Assembly: GCA_050084985.1 (NCBI GenBank)
Contig: JBITNC010000001.1
Coordinates: forward strand, 77,128,001-77,192,000
Direction: 5' to 3'
DNA from: Nageia nagi
Lineage: Eukaryota; Pinophyta
DNA: 64,000 nt
Below the pieces are notes generated by a model. That model made no database searches. It saw nothing but the letters and a program-made list of their open reading frames with translations, and was not told where the DNA came from. How positions within the stretch are numbered: the first letter of the stretch is position 1; every line of letters begins with the position of its first letter. Of this stretch, positions 22,506 through 33,061 are shown piece after piece. Position numbers and translations under genes: made by a program.

Positions 22506-22906
22506 AGTTTAAAATGCATGCCTCTTAACATTGTTAGGATTAAAAGCATGCTTAGTACTTAAATTTATAAGTTAAAATGCATGATGCATGTTTAAAACTT
22601 AATTTTAAGTCATGGACTAATACATTTGTTAGTTATGGATTAATGCTAATAGGACTTAGCATTTGAAAAATTCATTATTTTTGAACTTGAGCAAAAATAT
22701 GAAAAATGTAAAAGTCCTTTAGGGGTTAGTACAAAACCCATTGGACTCAATTTTGGCCTCTTAAGGTTTCAAGTTCGTGTGGATGGAGTATTTTCACTTT
22801 ACTTTATATTTTTGCACATTTGCTTTATACTTGCAATACGCAAAAAATTTGAAAGTAACCCTAAAATGAATACATCCGCACGTATTTTCCACAACATGAC
22901 TTGTTT

Positions 22907-23270
22907 GGGGAGCCATGAGGTGAGGACAGGGCAGACTGGAGCCCTTTTAGTCCGAAGAACCAAGTGGTGGTAAGTCCATCTTAATTGCCCCTAAGACCTC
23001 TGTTGGATTGGACATAACTCTTTTAGGTGGACAGGCATGTGTGTAGTGATACCACATGTTCGCACGTCCATTCAGAGATTATTCTGATAACCTAGGAGGA
23101 AAATTGAAAACCTTAATCAAGATAATTAAAATGGCCGGTCCAAGATACGTCGAATCCTTGGAAAATAGTAGGTACTTCTCCTTGTGAGAGTATATCACTG
23201 ACCAAGGTGAACTAGTTGAGGACTGGTAGTACCTGGGCTCCACCTTGCGGGCATCCAAGTGAAGGCCTAA
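22907..23270 (+). other. Conserved leader block, Copia-B copy
   Basis: GGGGAGCCATGAGGTGAGGA to GAAGGCCTAATTC, collinear with the blocks in Copia-A, C and D. It lies 160-520 nt upstream of gag, inside the candidate intron. Confidence 0.8.
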
Positions 23271-23428
23271 TTCTATACAAGAAAACAACCCCAACTTTAT
23301 CCATCTATGGATCATGGTTAATAAGTTTGCACATGTAGGACATGTTTACTTATTATATGTTTTATATGTATAGATGGAAAATTGTAAAAGTTTACATTCT
23401 TATTGCATATTTATTTATTTTTGTAGCA

Positions 23429-26400
23429 ATGGTTGAAACCTTCGTTCCCAAGCATATACTTGACGGTTCCAACTTTGGAATATGGGAACCTCGTATGAAA
23501 GCTGAGTTACAAGCAAGGAAGCTGTGGCAGACAGTTAGTGAAGATGTGGTTGCTCCTACCGATGAGAAGGCTCTTGAAGTATACAACTCAAAGAATGAGT
23601 TAGCAACTTCAATGATTTATCGTGCAGTTTCAGATGATGTCCTTCTCATGATTTCTTCATCAACTTTAGCAAAGGAAGCTTGGGATAGGTTAAAGAAAAT
23701 TTACCTTGGGTCCAAATTTTCAAGGAGGTTTACCATTCTACAAAAGTTGTTGCAGTTATCGACAAAGTGAAGATGAAAGTGCCTCCATCTACTTAAACAA
23801 AATCATTGACCTCAGGACACAACTGGTTAGTTGTGGGTGCAACTGGATCAATGATGAGTTCATGGTCTTCATCATTCTTCAAAGCCTTACTACAAAAGTT
23901 TAGCAACTTTGTCACGGTTATGGAAACAAGGCTCGATGATGAAGAAGATGTCATCTCACTTGATAATCTTTCTAGACTTCTTCTGAAGCATGAGGAAACT
24001 TTGAACAAGAAAATGTTGAACCTTTCTCCAAAGGACAATAGCATTACTCTAGGAGCAACCAAAACTCCTTTCAAGAAAAAGTTCAAACATTACAAATTCA
24101 AAGATAACAAGTCCTCATCTACCTTCAGGAAGTATGACAAAAAGGGCAACAACAATCATGGCAACTACAGGCAAAGGAATGACAAAGCTAGATCAAGCAA
24201 TCTAACACCTCAGGAAAAGTTTGATGGAAATTGTAACTTTTGTGGTATCTTTGGGCACAAAGAGTATGATTGTCGCAAAAAGAAATTTGCTCAAAAAGGA
24301 AAGGGAAATGCAAATGTGAGAAATTTCAATAATAAAAAGAAGAATAAGCATGTTGCTTCTGTTGCCTACTACTCAATGACTCAAACTATTTCAAAAGATT
24401 GGATTATTGATTCAGGATGCACTAATCACATGTGTTATGAAAAGGATAAGTTTGAAAACTTTCATAAGTACAAAAAGGATGCAGTTGTGATAGGTGATAA
24501 TACAGTCCTTGATGTTCACGGAATAGGGAGTGTGAAGATTCATGGAAAGACTCTTGATAATGTCTTTTATGTGCCTAAACTAAGGATGAATCTCATCTCC
24601 GTGATTCAAATTACAAGGAAAGGATGCTCATTTGAGTTTACCTCACACTCTTGGTGTGTTAAGAAAGGACTTGCCACCTTGTTGAAAGGATCAGTAAAGG
24701 ATGACCTTTATATTGTAGATCAAGTACCTTCAAAGATTTGTCTTGCTGCAAATGTTTGTTCAAAAGGTAATCTTTAGCATCAACAATTAGGGCACCTTAA
24801 CCACAAGAGTATTCAACATATGAAAACTCAAGCACTTGTGGAAGGTTTACCTAATATTTCACCACAATTGGTCTTTGTGAAAGGTGCATTCTAGGAAAGA
24901 TGCATAGGCAAAAGTTTGAAAAAGATAAGGCAACTCGGGCTACTCATCCTCTTCAGCTTGTGCATTCAGATTTGATGGGTCCTTTTCAGACTAAGTCCTA
25001 GGGGGATCTTCTTATGTTCTGACCTTCATTGATGACTTCAGTAGGATGACATTTGGTTATCTACTTGAGCACAAGGATCAAACTTTTGATAGGTTTAGAG
25101 ACTTCAAGGCACTTGTTGAAAATCAAACTGATTTTAAGATCAAGATGCTGAGATATGATAATGGGGGTGAATATAATAGCAATGAGTTTAACAACTATTG
25201 TGTTAAACATGGGATTAAGCGACAATTCACAATCCCTTACACCCCTCAGCAAAATGGAGTTGCTGAAAGGAAGAATCACACCATTATGGAAATGGCAAGA
25301 TGCATGTTGGGTAACCTTCCTAGTTTCTTATGGGGAGAAGCTGTTCACACTGCTATTCACACCCTAAATAGGTGTCCTACTAAGGCAGTTGAAGGTAAAA
25401 CTCCATATGAAGCATGGACAGGAAAGAAACCTAACCTCTCACACTTCAGGGTCTTCGATTGTGATGCATTTGCCTTCATTACCTCAGAGAAAAGAAAGAA
25501 GCTAGATAAACGATCAGAAAAATGCATCTTTGTGGGTATGATAATCAGCATAGAGGTTACAGGCTCTACTCTTCATCCCATAAAATAGTCTTTGTTTCTA
25601 GGGATGTTAAGTTCAATGAACTTTCTGAGGATACGACCTCTCATGCTAAGGTGTCTGATACAGATGATTCTTCACCTGCACCTAACTAGTTGGATGATCA
25701 TATAGAGATGTCACCACAAGAGCAAAATTCTCCAGCATAGAGAATTACAAGGAGTATGACCTTGAATAACTCTTTATTTGCCAAAATTGATAATACACAT
25801 GAGCCATCAACTTTCAAACAAGCTTCCAAGCAAGAGTGTTGGATGGAAGCTATGAAAGTTGAGTATGAGGCGCTCATGAAAAATGAAACTTGGGATTTGG
25901 TTCCTTATCCCAATGCGAAAAATGTGATTGGCAATAAATGGATATACAAGGTCAAGTACAATTCTGATGGAAAAATTGAAAAATACAAGGCAAGGTTAGT
26001 AGCCAAAGGATTCGCTCAGAAATATGGTATTGATTATGAGGAAACCTTTGCTCCTGTGGCCAAAATGCCTACTGTCAGAATAATCCTTGCTCTTTCTACA
26101 GCTCAAGGATGGAAAGCTTTTCAACTTGATGTCAAAAGTGCATTTTTCAATGGTGACTTAGATGTTGAAATCTACATGAATCAACCAGAAGGATTTATTC
26201 CAGAAGGAAAAGAGTCTCTTGTGTGTAAGCTAAAGAAGTCTTTATATGGACTTAAGCAAGCACCTAGAGCATGGTACAAGAAAATTTCAGGATTCTTTCC
26301 AGATATTGGTTTTTCCAAGTGCTTCTTAGATTCAGATCTATATGTACTCAATCAAGGAAAAGGCATGGTCATAATTCTCCTTTATGTGGATGATCTTCTC

Positions 26401-27350
26401 ATAACAGGCAATAATATTGAAATCATCCAAGAGTGCATCTCTAAACTTAAGGCAACATTTGAAATGACTGATTTAGGTCTATTGCATTACTATCTTGGGA
26501 TGCAAGTATACCAACACAAAGATTGTACTTATCTTAGTCAATCTAAGTATATATCAGACATCTTGCAAAAGTTTGGAATGGAGGAGTGTAAATATGTTGC
26601 AATACCTGTTTCTCCTGGAATCGTTGTATCACTGAGCTCAGATTCTCAGTTGGCTGATGCTACAGCTTATAGATATAATTGATTGGTAGTCTTCTGTATC
26701 TGACTATCTCTCATCTTGATATTGCCTTTGCAGTGAATCTGATGGCACGATTCATGCAAAAACCATATGTTGAACACCTCAATGCTGTTAAGCAAATCTT
26801 GAGGTATGTCGCAAGGACAAAGGATATTGCTCTTAAGTATTCCAAAGTGCCCTCAATTATTCTCTCAGGGTTCTCAGATTTTGATTATGGGGGAGATAGA
26901 GATGATAGAAAATCAACCTCTGCATATGTGTTTAGCATTGGTTCAGGTGCTATCTCTTGGGCTTCCAAGAAGCAACCTACTGTGACTCTTTCTACCACCG
27001 AAGTCGAATATCGAGCCATGTCTGTTGCTACCCAAGATGCTATTTGGCTGAGGCATCTTTTGAACGAAATTAGGTATAAGCAACATGGCCCATCTCTTAT
27101 TTCATCAGATAATCAATCGGCTATCTCTTTGGCTAAGAATCCTGTGTTCCATCAGCGAACCAAACATGTAGAAATCCAAGCTCATTTTATCAGGGAGAAG
27201 GTTCTAGATGACATCATACACTTGCAGTATTGTCCATCTACTGAAAACTTCATTGATTTGTTCACCAAGCCCCTTCCTGAGGCTCAGTTCTGCAAGCTTA
27301 GGGATTCTCTCGGGTTGGTGAAGTTGCCCTCAAGGAGGAGTGAAGTTTAA
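23429..27350 (+). pseudogene. Copia-B gag-pol polyprotein, broken
   Basis: The order is standard for copia. Gag starts MVETFVPKHILDGSNFGIW. The zinc knuckle CNFCGIFGHKEYDC is at 24232-24273 and the protease site WIIDSGCTNH at 24400-24429. Then come the pre-integrase finger (CERCILGK region, frame-broken), integrase (HSDLMGPF, DNGGEYNSNEF, PQQNGVAERKN), RT with intact YVDD at 26383-26394, and RNase H with TTEVEY and SSDNQS ending at 27350. Compared with Copia-D there are about nine lesions: one-base insertions near 23757 and 23893, stops at 24775, 25687 and 25738, indels near 24864, 25000 and 25534, and a two-base insertion near 26673. Most indels fall in homopolymers. The longest uninterrupted part is RT, 25756-26682. 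Confidence 0.93.
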
Positions 27351-27420
27351 ACTTTTGTTAGTGATGACAACTTCACCTCTAAGAGGCCTTTTTTGATTGT
27401 ACATTCTAGACCTCCGTGGT

Positions 27421-27682
27421 AAGTTTGCTCTACGTGACAAACTTGTTGTACAATTGTTGTTATAGAGTGTTGATTATTTTATACCTCAGTGGTAAGTTTG
27501 CTCTGCGTGACAAACTTGTTGTACATTTTATACCTCCGTGGTGAGTTTGCTCTGCGTGAGAAACTTATTGTACAAATTTTGAGCATGTAATTTAATATAC
27601 CTCCGTGGTAAGTTCGCTCTGCGTGACGAACTTGTTGTACATTCTATACCTCCGTGGTGAGTTTGCTCTGCGTGAGAAACTC
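27421..27682 (+). repeat. Five-hairpin tandem array after pol, Copia-B
   Basis: Hairpins lie at 27421-27444, 27494-27517, 27543-27566, 27610-27633 and 27659-27682, each preceded by ACCTCCGTGGT (one copy CTCAGTGGT). The loop CTCTGCGTGA is nearly constant. Stems vary in a paired way: AAGTTTG/CAAACTT, GAGTTT/AAACTC and AAGTTCG/CGAACTT. The array has no reading frame and sits between the pol stop and the 3' LTR. Confidence 0.9.
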
Positions 27683-28170
27683 GTTGTACAATTTTTATGC
27701 TCTATTTTTAAAATCAACACATGTCTATATACAACAGGTGACTATGAGTGATGGCTTGGCATCTCTGTGATGGCTTATAGTGCACCATTGATCAGTTATT
27801 TATAAGATGGCATTATTTGATTCTCTTATTTGAATATATGATGCATCTAACTGATTTTGTTCATGAGTTGCTTGTAGCATGCAGGATCTTCCTTAGAAAT
27901 GCAGGTTACTCACCTTGTGAAAGCAAGCTCATGGAGACTCACATGTCAGCTTAAAGTTGATCGACTACTATGTACAGTGAAACCAGTTGTGGTTAATGAT
28001 TGTATTGTAAACCATTTTTGTCAAATGGTAATGTTGTGAGTCTCATACTAGTTCTCAAAAAGATTTTCAAAAATATGTAAAAGTTCTCATCTCCACTTGT
28101 ATCTCTATGGAGGAGAACTCTCTCTTACTCTCTCTCATCTCTCTTCTACGCTCTATCCCAATATTGCATT

Positions 28171-28178
28171 AAGGGGAG
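28171..28178 (+). other. Polypurine tract, Copia-B
   Basis: AAGGGGAG directly before the 3' LTR; the plus-strand primer site. Confidence 0.9.
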
Positions 28179-28675
28179 TGTTAGAATTTGTAATGAAATA
28201 TTGTGAATATCTAAACTCCTTGTAAATTCAATTAATCACTTAAGGGTATGTAGATACCTTAAGAGATTAATTGAATTCTTTAATATGTAGACTTTGAATT
28301 TACCAAAGTGGTTAGTTGGTAGGTTGAAGTTAGGTGATACATTTAATGTAACCTTAACCTTACCCTTGGGTTAAAGGAAGGTTAGGGAGGTGCTCTCAAG
28401 CTATAAATAGAGGGCCTCTCCTCTTGTAACATATCTAAATTTTGGAGTAAGTTTACTCTACTTGGTTGTGTAGGAGAGAGCAAGAGAATAGTTGTAAGAG
28501 AGACATGTATTGAGAATAGAGAACTGATTGTGGATGTACTCCCAAGGAGGGAGGAACCACATTATATTGGTGTCATATTGTGTGAATGATGTTCTTAGAA
28601 TTATAGATGATGAATGATTTAGCTTCCTAGTCTAAGGTCCTAGAGGATTTGTTTAGATCTAGTTCAAATCCTTCA
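28179..28675 (+). repeat. 3' LTR of Copia-B
   Basis: 497 bp, nearly identical to 19977-20473; followed by the TTTCT duplication at 28676-28680. Confidence 0.95.
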
Positions 28676-28899
28676 TTTCTAAAATTATTGCATAATCAAT
28701 TATATTAAGGATGCAAACTATTTTCACCACGTAAAGGATTTACAATATTCATGTAGTGATTACTACTAATTGATTAAAGGATTTTTATTATGTAAATGGA
28801 ATGAAGCTTTTTCCAATAGATGATTTATTTTGGGAAAGTCTTTGACTACCATGAAATGATGGTTGTGTTGCAAAATCATAGCATAATCTCTTTGGGCAC

Positions 28900-29110
28900 T
28901 CATCCCAACCTATTGTTAGATTGCAAAAACCATTGATTCAATGCTAATTTCTTTTGTATGCAATTTGTGTAACAACCTTGAAAAACATGTATGCAAAATA
29001 TTTAAAAGACACAAGTTTCACAAATAATTTAATAGCATGAGTGACTCTTATCACATTATTCTTGGTATGAATAATTGTACATACATTGCTACTAGATTGA
29101 GTAAGAGAGT
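28900..29110 (+). pseudogene. PPR relic
   Basis: Short PPR-like readings survive: NMYAKYLKDTSF at about 28983-29018 and FNSMSDSYHII at about 29030-29063. The second matches YFNSMSESYYF in the pseudogene at 7141-7171, the segment before the E domain. Heavily decayed and without order around it. Confidence 0.5.
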
Positions 29111-29254
29111 TTTACAACTAAGCATTGAGGGGAAGTTTAGTAAACTTGTGGATAATTACTTATTGTTTTAAAACTAACCATAACCATCAAGAGATAGAAT
29201 CCGAGCTTGAGGAATTTAAAACTAACCATCGAGATATAGAATCTGGGTACAAGG

Positions 29255-29291
29255 GTTTGAAATGCATGATGTAGACACAATTTCATAGAAT
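29255..29291 (+). pseudogene. PPR relic, left of Copia-C
   Basis: Reads MHDVDTIS, then a stop, then NK, the start of a PPR motif that continues after Copia-C at 38281. Too short to classify alone. Confidence 0.5.
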
Positions 29292-29296
29292 AAAGT
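29292..29296. repeat. Left target-site duplication of Copia-C
   Basis: AAAGT, identical to 38276-38280. Confidence 0.9.
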
Positions 29297-29797
29297 TGTT
29301 GGAAGGTATAATGCATTATTGTAAAGGTTGTATTAAATCTTCTATGTAAATTCACTAATACTTAAGGGTATCATTTGATACCTTAAGTATTTAAGTGAAT
29401 ATGATAATGTAACTTGTCCTACACTCCATGTCATGAGCATGCCCCTTGGGTAAAAAGAATGTACATGTCATGCTTTTGTACATTGGATAAAAGGGTGATC
29501 CAAAGAGGGATTTTGGCCTATGAATAAAAGGCTCCCTCTTTGTGATCACACACCAATTTGTAGAGTAAAGTTATGCTATAGGATAGTGGTTAGAAGAAAA
29601 GAGTAGGAGGATTGTAAGAGAGTTGTATTTGTGATTGAAGTAAAGATCTAATTAGTGAATGTACTCCTAGTTGGAGGAACCACTTTACATCTTGAGTTAC
29701 TTTGTGAGATTGTCTTATTGAGTTATCTTGATGTGAGTTTGAGCTTTCATGTGATCTTGGTTGATTAGGAATTATCTTAATAGTGTTAGTTCCTTCA
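29297..29797 (+). repeat. 5' LTR of Copia-C
   Basis: 501 bp, TGTTGGAAGG ... TTCCTTCA. The palindrome at 29350-29400 has arms ATTCACT..AATACTTAAGGGTATC and GATACCTTAAGTATT..AGTGAAT. The TATA box has decayed to TATGAATA, while the 3' LTR keeps TATAAATA (37997-38004), so the element's own promoter is probably weakened. Confidence 0.92.
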
Positions 29798-29800
29798 AAT

Positions 29801-29812
29801 TGATATCAGAGC
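29801..29812 (+). other. Primer-binding site, Copia-C
   Basis: TGATATCAGAGC, one change from the standard initiator Met-tRNA complement. Confidence 0.85.
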
Positions 29813-29893
29813 CCCTTGGAGGCTCCTTTTCACATCTTTGGTTTGGAGACTCATCTTCAACTTAGAGGTCTTCATTCTTAAACCTACTCTTCA

Positions 29894-29906
29894 TTGTGAG
29901 GTAACT
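29894..29906 (+). promoter_or_regulatory. Splice-donor-like site in Copia-C leader
   Basis: TTGTGAG|GTAACT, GT at 29901, 100 nt after the primer site starts; matches the sites in Copia-A and Copia-B. The acceptor side near 33050 has decayed (TTTTTGTATCGC). Confidence 0.4.
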
Positions 29907-30499
29907 CAAGAGAAGGTATAACCTCCCTCATATAATCTCCTTCATTCTGTCTTTTGGCTTATTTCACGAATGATACTAACATATCTTGAGTTTGTGTTAG
30001 CTAATATTTTATTTGCAAAATATGGTTAAAAGTAGAAATATGATGCATTTTTTTTGTTATACTAACCTCTAGTGACCATGTTATTAATTTTCTATTAAGC
30101 AGATTAGTATATAAAAATTGCAATTTCTAAACCATTTATTATTGAATAAAAGAAACAGCTCTTAATTTAAAAAAAAAAAGGATGAGAAGTTTTATTTATC
30201 TTTACACATAGTTTGATTTTAAAAGAAAATAATGCATTTTTTTACCTATTTAAGAGGATAGTATATAATGTAATTATTTTACTAATTTTTTAGTAGCATT
30301 TTTTGTTAATGCTCCAATTTTTTAGGAACTTTTTTTCTTAGCTAAATATATAAAAAAATTAGGAGGTAGCCTTCTATTTGGGTTATGAGGAGAGATCATT
30401 TTTTTAATCCTTTTTTTTTCAAAGGTTAATATTACATAGGGAGGGCAGCCTTTGTTTAGACAAATTTTTGAAAAAATAATAATCTACAATTCCCTTGAG

Positions 30500-31420
30500 C
30501 AACATGTAGCCTCAATTTTTTTGTGCTTTGTGACATAGCCATGACTTTATTTTGACCTTGCACAGCCTCTTGGAGCCCTCCCTTCACCTCATGCCTACTC
30601 TTCTACTTGTGCCAACGTTCCTTCTCCAATCTCTCTAGTATATAGCATTATAGCCCTCAATCACCTTGCTACCTTCTTCAGCTTCACTTGGAAATGAATA
30701 TGGAATAGGTAGATCCATCGATGGATAAGTATTACCAATAAATAAGTACTATCAATGAATCCATTCCTCCATTATAGGGTCTCCTTCACTCAGCCGATTG
30801 AGCTCAATAAGACTTTCCTTCACTCAATTAGTTGAGTTGAATAATGCTTCCCTTCACTTCGCCCCTCTCCAACTATTCTAAGCTACATGACCCCTCTCCA
30901 CCCTCATAGTTGCTTTGACCTCTCTCTCAACCTGTGCCTCTCCTGCTTAAAAGGCTTACGCAAATATAGGGTTACCTTTGAGTTTTTTAGCCAACATGCA
31001 ACCTTTATATGTAGATGCCTCCATTCTCTACGTATTTTATTCCTTGAATTCAAACCAAGGTTGGTAGTAATCATGGCACCTTACCATTCTTCCTACATGA
31101 CCCTCCATTGCTTGTCACCATCTGTCAAGCCCTTGCTCGGCCTCCTACACTAAAGGCTCATGCAAATACAAGGTTACCTTTAGTTTTCTCACATTGGGCA
31201 TTCATAACCACCCAAATACATTCACTCCCTCACAGCTCATTGGGCTCATGTGGACTATTCTATGTTGTCTAACCTGGTTGCATCACTTGGCCCCCTCTTC
31301 GTTGCCAGCTCTATGTGTACTCACACATTTTTTTTCAAAAATAAACATCCATAACTCTCCTATGTGGCCTCTCATCTCCACAACCACAACTTCCTCAAAC
31401 TAGCATGAACCTTTTTTATA
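30500..31420. other. C-rich cargo-like segment of the Copia-C leader
   Basis: About 900 bp of CT-rich sequence with many CCTCTCC and CCTTCACTC runs, placed where Copia-B and Copia-D hold gene-derived sequence. Two diverged copies of a GGCTTACGCAAATATAGGGT phrase lie about 200 nt apart (30951 and 31155). Open frames of 69-88 codons occur, but I recognise no protein in them. Confidence 0.45.
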
Positions 31421-31879
31421 TTATTTTATTATTTTTTCCCTCCTAAGCACTCATTAACTCTTGGTTGATGCACCTTTTTTGAGGCATTTATTTTGCTTCC
31501 TTACAAGTAAGCCTTCTTTTGACATTTATAGTGAGACTTAGCATGGAGTAAAAAGAAATTGAATTTAATGCTCTTACATGGAGTATAGATCTCCATTTTT
31601 TTTATTTAATTCTTGCTTTAATTAAAATTTATCTCATTATGATTACTCTTTACCTAGGTGAGTGTAATATAAAATTTTTTTTTTAAGTAAAAACTAAATT
31701 ACTTTGCATATTTTTTACACTTAATTGAGTATTGATCATCTTTCTTGTAAAGTGAAAAGGGGGATAATTTGTTAATTTTTAAGTCAAAATTAGTATGTTA
31801 TCTTAGGAGTTATTTTAAAGTAAAAGGAGGGGGAAATATTTGTGAAATTATTTTACTTTAAAATTTTTTTTAAGGACTT

Positions 31880-32170
31880 CAATTTTCTAAGTTAAATTAT
31901 GCATGCTTAGGACTTAAATTTTTAAGTTAATAATGCATGTTTTACTTAAATTTTTAAGTTAAATGCTTAGGACTTAAATTTTTAAGTTAATGATGCATGC
32001 TTCGGAATTAATTTTTTAAGTTAAATTATGCATGCTTAAGACTTAAATTTTTAAGTTAATAATGCATGTTTTATTTAAATTTTTAAGTTAAATGCTTAGT
32101 ACTTAATTTTTAAAGTTAATGTTGCATGCTTGAGTTAATGCTTAGGACTTAGATTCCTTAAGTTAAAAGA
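31880..32170. repeat. AT-rich palindromic repeats with GCATGC cores
   Basis: ACTTAAATTTTTAAGTTAA alternates with ATGCATGTTTT or TGCATGCTT, at least six times. The same kind of array (reverse strand) is in the Copia-D leader at 62355-62640. Confidence 0.75.
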
Positions 32171-32452
32171 TGCATGCTAAGTATTCATCTTTATTCCTTA
32201 TGCAAAGTTAAGAATGGACTTGTGCAAATTATGGACTTATATAAAGATGTCCTTTAGGAGTTGGTAAAGAAAACCCATTGGACATTTAGATTTCAAGTTA
32301 TTGAATGGATGATTTTTTTTTAACTTATGCTCTTTTATTTCATGTTTTGTACTTTGATTTATTTGCTTATGCAAATAAAAAATGCAAACATTGATATGAG
32401 AAACCCTCTAAAATGAACAAATTCGCACGTACATTCCACAACATAACTTATT

Positions 32453-32820
32453 TGGGGAGCCATAAGGTGAGGACAGGCAAACTAGAGCCTTTAGGTCTGA
32501 TGATCCAAGTGGTGAAAAGTTTGTACTTCTTAATTGCCCCTAAGTCCTTTGATGGTTTAGACATAACTCTATTAAGTGGATAGGTATGTGTATCGTAATA
32601 CCACATATCCGCATGTCCATTCAGGAATTATCCTGATAACTTAGGAGGAAAATTTGAAACCTAATAAAGATTAATAATTTGGTTGATCCAATAAACATCA
32701 AAACCTTGGAAAATAGCTAGTACTTCTCCTTATGAGAGTATATTATTGCCTAAGAAAAATTGGTTGAGGATTGGTAGGACCTGGGCTCCTTTGTGTGGGC
32801 ATTCAAGTGAAGGCCTAATT
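32453..32820 (+). other. Conserved leader block, Copia-C copy
   Basis: GGGGAGCCATAAGGTGAGGA to GAAGGCCTAATTTT, collinear with the other three elements, although the coding region of this copy has decayed. Confidence 0.75.
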
Positions 32821-33061
32821 TTAGATAAGAAAACAAATCTCAACAATGTCACTTTACATCTATGCTTTTTGAGATGAGAAATGTATTTGGGTACATGGGT
32901 TATTATTTGAATTGTAAAACATTTACACTTGTGAATCAAATCAAGCATGTATTTAGTATTAAATGTAACATGTATTATTTACTTGGTTCAAAACTTAACA
33001 TTTTATTTATTGAAAACACATGCTTATTATTTCACATTTTTGTATCGCAAATGAGATAATC

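Larger units (their letters stand above)
20573..23426 (+). other. Candidate leader intron of Copia-B
   Basis: The left border is GGTGAG|GTAAAT, 97 nt after the primer site starts; donors of the form GAG|GTAA are found at matching places in Copia-A and Copia-C. The right border is a T-rich tract ending TTTTTGTAG, two bases before the gag ATG at 23429; it is the same in Copia-D. Splicing would place gag close to the cap on a short leader and would remove the 2.85-kb segment that holds the FCF1 and PPR pieces and the conserved block. Spliced subgenomic gag RNA is known for barley BARE. Here splicing is an inference from sequence only. Confidence 0.4.
19977..28675 (+). mobile_element. Copia-B, complete young LTR retrotransposon
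   Basis: 8,699 bp with both LTRs of exactly 497 bp, a perfect TTTCT duplication, primer site, 2.9-kb leader, gag-protease-integrase-RT-RNase H, a post-pol hairpin array, purine tract AAGGGGAG and 3' LTR. By hand I count about six base differences between the LTRs (about 1%), so the insertion is recent compared with Copia-A and Copia-C. The polyprotein frame nonetheless has about nine breaks. The leader holds pieces of at least two host gene types (FCF1 and PPR). Confidence 0.95.

Noticed and set aside
27421-27682. CRISPR array
   Set aside because: The spaced repeats are retrotransposon hairpins in a plant genome; spacers are similar to each other and no cas genes exist.
27421-27682. tRNA or miRNA precursor cluster
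   Set aside because: 24-nt hairpins with 6-7-bp stems are too short for miRNA precursors and have no tRNA arms.
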